From: an uncultured Eubacteriales bacterium
Lineage (GTDB): Bacteria > Bacillota > Clostridia > Christensenellales > Christensenellaceae
Length of the DNA: 5,713 nt
Direction of reading: 5' to 3'
Assembly (NCBI GenBank): GCA_900554725.1
Contig: USII01000077.1
Location: forward strand, 1 to 5,713
A program made the position numbers and the translations under genes. Shown here in pieces: positions 1-5,713 of the stretch. The notes under the pieces were generated by a model. It saw nothing but the letters and a program-made list of their open reading frames with translations, had not been told where the DNA came from and did not search any database. Each line of letters begins with the position of its first letter. Within the stretch, counting starts at the first letter, position 1.

Positions 1-243
1 CTCATTCCCCTGCCTTTGGAAGCCAGCCGGGGCGATCAAATTCTAAACGCCCGCTATTTTGAAGAAAAGGGCTATTCCCTCGTGCTTCAGCAGGGAAATA
101 TCACCCCTCAGGTTCTTCTTGACAAAATTCAGCAGCTTTGGAGGGAAGCGCCAAAGCTTAAGGAAAAGATGAGGCACAGTAAGATGCAAAACGGCGCAGA
201 GAATGTCGCCCAGGTGATCTTTGAAGTTTTGGAAGGAAAATAA
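1..243 (+). CDS. murG: MurG, C-terminal fragment (lipid II-forming GlcNAc transferase)
   Basis: MurG adds GlcNAc from UDP-GlcNAc to undecaprenyl-PP-MurNAc-pentapeptide (lipid I) on the inner face of the membrane, giving lipid II. Only the last 80 codons are present, and the frame is open from base 1. The fragment begins LIPLPLEASRGDQILNARYF, the family's ASRGDQ-x-NA segment of the C-terminal Rossmann domain, which helps bind UDP-GlcNAc. It then runs through the final helices (LLDKIQQLW, NVAQVIFEVLE) to a TAA. The length after the motif fits a normal MurG C-terminus, so it is cut by the window edge, not by mutation. Its stop overlaps the next gene's ATG (TAATG), which suggests an operon. A distant MurG-like glycosyltransferase is possible but less likely. 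Confidence 0.87.
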   Translation, partial: LIPLPLEASRGDQILNARYFEEKGYSLVLQQGNITPQVLLDKIQQLWREAPKLKEKMRHSKMQNGAENVAQVIFEVLEGK

Positions 244-1784
244 TGCAGGATATTATCCAGATAATTAAAAAGAGTGCGCAGGCTTCTCCCCGCGCCCGCA
301 AAGAAGCACTGCTTCCGCTGGCAAACAACGCGGGCATTGCCCGCATGTTTCACCATCTTTTGGCCGGGCAGGAAAGCCGGGCGATTTTGCGCGCCCTTTG
401 CGATCTGTGCACGGAAAAGGAGAGCCGTCTTCTCATTTCCCACTATGCCAAAATCCACGCGGCGAAATTTTGCGCGCTGTTGGAAGATTCCGACCCTAAA
501 ATTCGCAAAAATATGGCCCTGTTGTTGGGCCGGCTGGATGCTACCCAGTATGCTCCGCTGCTACTGCGCGCGCTGGCCAGGGAACAGACGGATTTTGTAA
601 AGCCCTCCATCATCCTGGCGCTGGGCAATGCAGAAGATGTACCCGAAGTTCTGGCCGCGCTGCAAAAACTGCAAATTCCCCTCGGGGAAGATAAAAATTT
701 GCGCGAGCAGCGCTTCGCGCGGGAAAAGGCCCTCTCAAAACTCGCACCCAGGCAGGAAATCGCCCGGCCAGTGCCTATGAAAAAGCCGGTTCGCGTGCTG
801 CTGAGCTGCCCAAACCCCCGCGTTTCGCGCTCGGAACTTTCCGGCCTTGGCTATTCCTGCGCTCTTTTTGGCGAGTTGGATGGCTTTCTCGCACTTAGCC
901 ATATCACCAAGTTTTCCCGCCTCTATGCTGCCCGCACATTCTATGAGGCCGGCGTATATTTTGCGAGTTTTCCTTCCCTTCCCGCCGCCATTGGCGCTGT
1001 GAAAAGCGGGGTTTTTCTCGCGCTTATCAAAAATATCTATGGCACTTTGGAGCTCTCCTATCGCACAGGTGCGCCAGGCGCTTCGTTTTCGGATATGGGG
1101 CGCAAGGGCATTGCTCAAAAGGTGGCGGATGCCCTCTCTTCCACTCCGCTTAAAAATAGCCCTTCCGCCTATGATTTTGAAATCCGATTTTTGCAGGGAA
1201 AGCGCAGTATCATCGTCGCTCTTTACCCAGGCTCTCGCCTGGGCGGCCGGTTCTACTACCGGCAAAACGCCATCAGCGCTTCTATCCACCCGGCGGTAGC
1301 CGCGTCCTGCATTCACTTTATTTCCAGCTATACGCGGCCCAGCGCGGATGTTTTAGACTGCTTTTGCGGCTCGGGCACAATGCTTTTTGAGCGCGCCATG
1401 CTTCCCTATTCCTCCCTCACCGGAACGGATATTTCCCATCAGGCGCTGCGCGCGGCGCAGGGCAATGAGCGTCTGGCAAAAACCGGTGCGCGTTTTTTCA
1501 TTCAGGATGCCACAAAGCCCTTTTCGCGCCAATATGACGAAGTGATCTCCAACCTGCCCTTTGGGCTTCGAGTATCCAGCCATAGGGAAAATTTCGCCCT
1601 CTATCAAGCGTTTTTAAGCCAGCTTCCCGGTATGCTGAAGGGGGATGGCCACGCCTTTCTATTTACACATGAAAAGAAGCTCATGCGTGAGCTCCTTTCC
1701 GAATCCTTTCATCTAATTGCCCATGCCAATTTCTCTGCCGGCGGGCTATACCCCACGCTTTTTGTGATAAAGCCTAAGCGTTAA
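243..1784 (+). CDS. Putative tRNA/RNA guanine-N2 methyltransferase (UPF0020/Trm14-like) with HEAT-like N-terminus
   Basis: Predicted cytoplasmic SAM-dependent RNA methyltransferase of 513 residues. Residues 1-165 are repeated amphipathic helices of HEAT/armadillo type (for example DSDPKIRKNMALLLGRLD at 82-99). Residues about 182-345 form a mixed alpha/beta part where a THUMP-like RNA-binding region would be expected, but no clear THUMP signature is visible. Residues about 345-513 are a class I Rossmann methyltransferase: motif I VLDCFCGSGTMLFE (370-383), acidic SAM ribose contact D396 in TGTDIS, D422 in QDA, and catalytic motif IV NLPFG (437-441) followed by LR. The NLPFG-LR pattern resembles Trm14/TrmN and THUMPD3-type enzymes, which make m2G in tRNA; that substrate is inferred. 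The ATG overlaps the murG stop by one base, with a GGAAGGA ribosome site just upstream, so this start is well supported. The 3' end overlaps the convergent gene. Confidence 0.8.
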   Translation: MQDIIQIIKKSAQASPRARKEALLPLANNAGIARMFHHLLAGQESRAILRALCDLCTEKESRLLISHYAKIHAAKFCALLEDSDPKIRKNMALLLGRLDATQYAPLLLRALAREQTDFVKPSIILALGNAEDVPEVLAALQKLQIPLGEDKNLREQRFAREKALSKLAPRQEIARPVPMKKPVRVLLSCPNPRVSRSELSGLGYSCALFGELDGFLALSHITKFSRLYAARTFYEAGVYFASFPSLPAAIGAVKSGVFLALIKNIYGTLELSYRTGAPGASFSDMGRKGIAQKVADALSSTPLKNSPSAYDFEIRFLQGKRSIIVALYPGSRLGGRFYYRQNAISASIHPAVAASCIHFISSYTRPSADVLDCFCGSGTMLFERAMLPYSSLTGTDISHQALRAAQGNERLAKTGARFFIQDATKPFSRQYDEVISNLPFGLRVSSHRENFALYQAFLSQLPGMLKGDGHAFLFTHEKKLMRELLSESFHLIAHANFSAGGLYPTLFVIKPKR

Positions 1785-2223
1785 GGTATCTTTTATAAAC
1801 GCTGCGCTGTTCCTCCTGCATTTTTAGCAGCTGCTGCATCAGCACTTTTGCCCCTTCCGAGGCATTGGGAAGCGCTTTTTCACAGCCGGAAAGCTGGCTT
1901 TCTCCCATATCAAAGCCTTTGAGCACAATTTTTGCCATTGCAGCGGGAGAATTATCAAAAAATGCCTTTAGGGATACCGCCCACCAATCCCGCAAACGCA
2001 TGCCTTTGGAAATGGGCTGGGGTTTTCCCCCAAGCGTCAGAATGGCGCGAGCAGCCTGCTGCTCAAAGTGTTCATACTGCCGAATCGTGCGCCTTGTATC
2101 GCCGGAAAACTGCAGGCTCGCGCTCTTTTTGGCAATGCATTCCAGGCTGTTTACGGCAATGCGCGTGCCATTTAGTATTTTCTCATATAGCTTTTTTGTA
2201 TCTTCTCTATCGATTCCTTCCAT
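1774..2223 (-). CDS. Ferritin-like four-helix-bundle protein, function unknown
   Basis: A soluble helical protein of 149 residues with no signal peptide or membrane segment. The pattern suggests four long helices: about 7-33 (LYEKILNGTRIAVNSLECIAK), 40-64 (IRQYEHFEQQAARAI), 78-112 (FFDNSPAAMAKIVLKGFDMG) and 121-147. The DNSPAAMAKIVLKGFDMG stretch resembles a small ferritin-like (DUF2383-like) bundle group common in Clostridia; this is from memory, not a search. The acidic and Tyr residues of helix 2 (QYEHFE) are kept, but I see no complete Glu/His set for a di-iron site: the last helix has EEQR where an E-x-x-H would be expected. Start ATG at 2223 has a GGGAGG site 7 bases upstream. It lies 31 bases after the membrane-protein gene, so they are probably co-transcribed. 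Its 3' end overlaps the convergent methyltransferase gene. Confidence 0.72.
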   Translation of the reverse strand: MEGIDREDTKKLYEKILNGTRIAVNSLECIAKKSASLQFSGDTRRTIRQYEHFEQQAARAILTLGGKPQPISKGMRLRDWWAVSLKAFFDNSPAAMAKIVLKGFDMGESQLSGCEKALPNASEGAKVLMQQLLKMQEEQRSVYKRYLNA

Positions 2224-2254
2224 ACAAACCTCCCAGGTTAGTATGGATTATTTT

Positions 2255-2701
2255 TTATCTTTTAGACCCTCTTTGCGGCTTTTTCTGCTTTACAAAAATT
2301 TTTGAAAAGATCATGGCTGTGAGCATGCCTATGACAATTCCCATGGCAAGATCGGCCAGCAGCTGTGTCAGGCTGCCCCATTGGCCCTCTATCAGGGAAA
2401 AAGCGCCAAAACCAAACAGCACATACAGCGCCCCCGCGATGCAGCCCGTCAGAATTTTCTGATCTGCCAGGCCATTGGTGGCGATAAATGCGGCAACAAA
2501 GATGGAGAGCACTTTCACAGCCTGGTTGATCGCAGAGATAGCCTCGTCCGAAAGCCCAAACTGCTTGACGACAATCGCCAGGACAAGAACCGATAGGATT
2601 GTTACAATAAGGCCGAAAATCGCTCCCTTTATCGCTTTTCCGATTGCGGGCTTTGCGCTGCCCGCGCTTCTTTTTTGGACTGCTGCTTTTGAACCAGGCA
2701 T
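2255..2701 (-). CDS. YrzE/TIGR04086-like four-helix membrane protein
   Basis: A small integral membrane protein of 148 residues. A basic N-terminal tail (residues 1-23, rich in Lys, Arg and Ser) is followed by four hydrophobic segments at about 26-46, 57-77, 83-104 and 112-134, and a basic C-terminal tail. The topology, length and position directly after yajC match the TIGR04086 family of putative membrane proteins in spore-forming Firmicutes (yrzE follows the yajC homologue in Bacillus subtilis). The function of this family is not established. ATG at 2701 is chosen because AAGGAG lies 9 bases upstream. An intrinsic terminator separates it from yajC, so it may have its own promoter; a weak TATAGT (2737-2742, minus) is the only -10 candidate. 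The ferritin-like gene follows after 31 bases. Confidence 0.8.
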   Translation of the reverse strand: MPGSKAAVQKRSAGSAKPAIGKAIKGAIFGLIVTILSVLVLAIVVKQFGLSDEAISAINQAVKVLSIFVAAFIATNGLADQKILTGCIAGALYVLFGFGAFSLIEGQWGSLTQLLADLAMGIVIGMLTAMIFSKIFVKQKKPQRGSKR

Positions 2702-2765
2702 ATATCTTCCAACTCCTTTTTTGCTGTAATTGGTAGACTATATGCCTAAAAAAACACATATATGC

Positions 2766-2791
2766 AAAAAAGCGCCCAGGGGGCGCCTTTT
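2766..2791 (-). terminator. Intrinsic terminator after yajC
   Basis: Read on the minus strand: GCGCCC, loop CCT, GGCGC-type return arm GGGCGC, followed directly by six T. The arms are 2781-2786 and 2772-2777, and the T run is the complement of 2766-2771. An A run before the stem (complement of 2788-2791) extends the pairing. It begins 9 bases after the yajC stop and should end or attenuate the tgt-yajC transcript. The opposite strand also has T-rich sequence after the stem, but less compactly. Confidence 0.85.
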
Positions 2792-2799
2792 CACTCTTT

Positions 2800-3114
2800 T
2801 TACTGCTTCTTCTCAATCAGCTCGTCGTTTTCCACATCGGAGGATTCCACTGTTGAAACTGCGCCTTTTGCAAAAACAATCTTTGCCTTTTCCGGGCCAG
2901 TTTCAATGGTGATCAGGTCTTCCTTTACTGAAACGACTTTTCCATAAATGCCGCCAATCGTCTTGATATTATCGCCAACCTTGATGCTATCCAGCATTTC
3001 GCGCATCTTCTTCTCGCGCTTTCTCTGCGGAATAATCATGATCAGAATCATCACGATCACGATGAGAATCATCGGCAGATAGAAGCCGATAGACTGCATG
3101 AATTGTTCTGACAT
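2800..3114 (-). CDS. yajC: YajC, Sec translocase accessory subunit
   Basis: YajC is a small single-span inner-membrane protein that associates with SecDF and the SecYEG translocon; it is usually dispensable. The 104-residue product has one N-terminal transmembrane helix (about 10-29) ending in the family's IIPQRKREKK basic motif. The cytoplasmic domain follows, with the conserved IKVGDNIKTIGGIYGKV (44-60) and a beta-rich segment to about residue 90, then an acidic/lysine tail. Length is normal for the family. ATG at 3114 is preceded by AAAGGA about 10 bases upstream, with a second purine-rich GAAGG nearer. It lies 77 bases after tgt, with no convincing promoter or terminator between them, so it is probably co-transcribed with tgt, as in many bacteria. 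A strong terminator follows. Confidence 0.95.
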   Translation of the reverse strand: MSEQFMQSIGFYLPMILIVIVMILIMIIPQRKREKKMREMLDSIKVGDNIKTIGGIYGKVVSVKEDLITIETGPEKAKIVFAKGAVSTVESSDVENDELIEKKQ

Positions 3115-3191
3115 ACACCTTCATTCCTTTCTTAATTGTGAAAGACAAACTTTTTCTAACTGGATAATCATAATATATGGCGGCCTTTCCG

Positions 3192-4442
<1,251 letters not shown>

Positions 4443-4444
4443 CT

Positions 4445-4453
4445 ATTATACCA
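4445..4453 (-). promoter_or_regulatory. Predicted extended -10 promoter for tgt-yajC
   Basis: Minus strand reads TGGTATAAT: a perfect TATAAT (complement of 4445-4450) with the TGn extension (4451-4453). The -35 is weak; TTCATA 15 bases upstream or TGTTCA at 17 are the best options, which is usual for extended -10 promoters. It points toward tgt and sits in the divergent intergenic region. Confidence 0.6.
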
Positions 4454-4571
4454 GCTCTTCACTTTTATGAACAGAAAAAGAATTGCCCCGCACAAACAAA
4501 AATTATTGTATTTTTCTAAAAAATCAGGCATGATAATCACAAAGGCGCGAAAACAGGCAAGGAGGTTTTTT

Positions 4572-5366
4572 ATGGGTGCATCTATCTTATGGGCGGCCGC
4601 AGGCACAGGGTTTACCTTTTTGATGACAACGCTGGGCGCTGCTATGGTGTTTTTCTTCCGCAAAAAAGTTTCCGAGAATTTTCAAAGGGTATTTCTCGGG
4701 TTCGCTGCAGGTGTCATGATCGCGGCGTCTGTATGGTCGCTTTTGGTGCCGGCCATAGAGGAGGCGGAAGCGGCAGGTGGCATTGCCTGGGTGCCGGCGG
4801 CAGGAGGATTTATCCTGGGCGCAGCATTTCTAATGTTGCTTGATCGATTGCTCCCGCACCTGCACCCCGGCTCTATCAAGACAGAGGGCGCAAAGACAAA
4901 CTTAAAGCGCACCACTCTGCTCATGTTTGCCGTTACGCTGCACAATATTCCCGAGGGTATGGCCGTTGGCCTATCCTTTGCTTTGGCCGCCCAGCATGGC
5001 GGAGATTCCGCTCTATATGCGGCTGCGCTGGCACTGGCCGCGGGCATGGGAATTCAGAATTTTCCGGAGGGTGCCGCGCTTTCACTCCCGCTTCACCAGG
5101 AAGGAGCCTCGCGCTGCAAAGCTTTTCTTCTGGGCAGCCTTTCTGGCATTGTGGAACCAGTTTTTGGCGTTTTCACAGTGCTGGTTTCAGGCGCTGTCGC
5201 CCCGGTAATGCCCTGGCTGCTCTCCTTTGCGGCAGGCGCGATGATCTATGTTGTCGTAGAAGAATTGATTCCCGAAGCGCATCTTGGAGAGCATTCGCAT
5301 ATTGGCACGCTGGGCGTTCTGGCAGGTTTTCTTATCATGATGATCCTGGATGTCGCGCTGGGCTAA
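4572..5366 (+). CDS. ZIP-family divalent metal transporter
   Basis: An inner-membrane carrier of 264 residues that probably imports zinc or related divalent cations (Mn, Fe). There are eight hydrophobic segments, roughly 5-28, 36-58, 72-92, 113-138, 146-172, 183-205, 209-230 and 243-262. The ZIP signature is intact: HNIPEG in TM4 (H124, N125, E128) and QNFPEG in TM5 (Q162, N163, E166), the paired metal site. TM7 ends VVVEELIPEAH, also typical. The TM3-TM4 loop is short, with only HLH as a His cluster, and a His-rich HLGEHSH follows TM7. The type resembles the GufA/ZupT branch. ATG at 4572 is fixed by AAGGAGG 6 bases upstream, although the frame is open far upstream antisense to tgt. Metal specificity cannot be read. 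Divergent from tgt; a terminator follows. Confidence 0.93.
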   Translation: MGASILWAAAGTGFTFLMTTLGAAMVFFFRKKVSENFQRVFLGFAAGVMIAASVWSLLVPAIEEAEAAGGIAWVPAAGGFILGAAFLMLLDRLLPHLHPGSIKTEGAKTNLKRTTLLMFAVTLHNIPEGMAVGLSFALAAQHGGDSALYAAALALAAGMGIQNFPEGAALSLPLHQEGASRCKAFLLGSLSGIVEPVFGVFTVLVSGAVAPVMPWLLSFAAGAMIYVVVEELIPEAHLGEHSHIGTLGVLAGFLIMMILDVALG

Positions 5367-5381
5367 AGTTAGAAAAGTGAA

Positions 5382-5413
5382 AAAAAAGAGGGGCTTTGTA
5401 GCTCCTCTTTTTT
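5382..5413. terminator. Bidirectional intrinsic terminator between ZIP and FtsW genes
   Basis: Six A then GAGG-GGC, loop TTTGTA, GCT-CCTC then six T: a stem of about 13 bp including one G-T pair. Because the base of the stem is A6 on one side and T6 on the other, it gives a T-tailed GC hairpin on both strands. It begins 15 bases after the transporter stop and runs into the FtsW stop codon (5412-5414), so it serves both convergent genes. Confidence 0.88.
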
Positions 5414-5679
5414 AGCCGGCATCTTTTGGCGCTTCCTTTTGAGGCTTCGGAGCAATGCCCGCTTTTTTTGCGGGAACATTGGCATGCCCCTGCCGGGAAA
5501 CATTGAGCGCAACGCCAACCATGCTCATAAACATCAGAACACTGGAACCCCCGTAGCTGATAAACGGAAGAACGACGCCTGTCGCGGGCAGGAGCGCTGT
5601 ATTGACGCCGATATTCAGAACAACCTGAATCGCAATCATTGCCACAGAACCCGTAGCGAGCAGCATTCCCGTCAGATCC
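5412..5679 (-). CDS. ftsW: FtsW/SpoVE-type peptidoglycan glycosyltransferase, C-terminal fragment
   Basis: SEDS-family integral membrane enzyme that polymerises lipid II, working with a class B penicillin-binding protein at the septum (FtsW), in elongation (RodA) or in spore cortex (SpoVE). The last 88 codons are present. They show LLATGSVAMIAIQVVLNIGV, the NTALLPATGVVLPFISYGGSS loop-helix signature, a last membrane helix ending in ALNVSR, then a tail of about 26 residues rich in Lys, Ala and Pro. The signature fits FtsW or SpoVE better than RodA; the long tail leans to FtsW but does not settle it. The 5' part is missing because the contig ends: genomic sequence stops at about 5679, where adapter begins. 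The TAA stop sits within the terminator, so no gene follows in this operon. Confidence 0.83.
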
Positions 5680-5713
5680 CTGTCTCTTATACACATCTCC
5701 GAGCCCACGAGAC
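5680..5713. other. Illumina Nextera transposase adapter (sequencing artefact)
   Basis: The window ends with CTGTCTCTTATACACATCT (the 19-base Tn5 mosaic end in Nextera orientation) followed by CCGAGCCCACGAGAC, the rest of the Nextera read adapter, an exact match over 34 bases and running to the last base. It is library sequence left in the assembly, not genome. Translation through it on the minus strand gives the telltale peptides MGSEMCIRDR and MYKRQ. Confidence 0.98.

Noticed and set aside
735..1316. 193-codon open frame antisense to the methyltransferase gene
   Set aside because: It lies entirely within a gene with recognisable motifs, has no recognisable domain, and antisense frames of this size are common at this base composition.
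2737..2765. Promoter for the membrane-protein gene (TATAGT with GCATA upstream, minus strand)
   Set aside because: The -10 is only moderate, no good -35 exists at standard spacing, and similarity to a sporulation sigma-G pattern is partial.
2262..2816. 184-codon frame on the minus strand over the membrane-protein gene
   Set aside because: Shadow of the four-helix protein in another frame; its product is Arg/Cys/His-rich without hydrophobic segments, and it crosses the yajC terminator.
5335..5694. Minus-strand frame of 119 codons beginning MYKRQ
   Set aside because: It starts inside the Nextera adapter and is an alternative frame of the FtsW fragment, crossing the terminator.

Overview
The window looks like one contig end from a bacterium of the Bacillota (class Clostridia is the best guess), probably metagenomic, with moderate to fairly high GC. 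The basis is the order tgt, yajC, small four-helix membrane protein, which matches the Bacillus/Clostridium arrangement tgt-yajC(yrbF)-yrzE. Strong AGGAGG-type ribosome binding sites and Firmicutes-like MurG and FtsW/SpoVE ends agree with this. Genus cannot be read from the sequence.

Layout, left to right. Bases 1-243 (+) are the last 80 codons of murG. A 513-residue putative RNA methyltransferase (243-1784, +) starts one base before murG ends and is probably translationally coupled to it; it carries an alpha-helical HEAT-like N-terminus. Converging on it is a leftward block, in transcription order tgt (4298-3192), yajC (3114-2800), a YrzE/TIGR04086-like membrane protein (2701-2255) and a ferritin-like four-helix-bundle protein (2223-1774). 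An intrinsic terminator after yajC (2766-2791) divides the block in two. The last gene overlaps the methyltransferase by 11 bases tail to tail. A 273-base divergent region (4299-4571) separates tgt from a rightward ZIP-family metal transporter (4572-5366). It holds an extended -10 promoter for tgt and a structured leader of about 140 bases with a possible 26-codon upstream ORF. A bidirectional terminator (5382-5413) lies between the transporter and the last 88 codons of an FtsW/SpoVE-type peptidoglycan glycosyltransferase (5679-5412, -).

The last 34 bases (5680-5713) are not genomic: they match the Illumina Nextera transposase adapter exactly. Any protein read across this point starts with artificial residues (MGSEMCIRDR or MYKRQ).

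Functionally this is mostly housekeeping: cell-wall synthesis (MurG, FtsW), tRNA modification (Tgt, and probably the methyltransferase), Sec translocase accessory (YajC) and divalent-metal uptake (ZIP). No mobile element, CRISPR array, tRNA, rRNA or defence system was seen. The least described parts are the HEAT-methyltransferase fusion, the ferritin-like/membrane-protein pair and the tgt leader.
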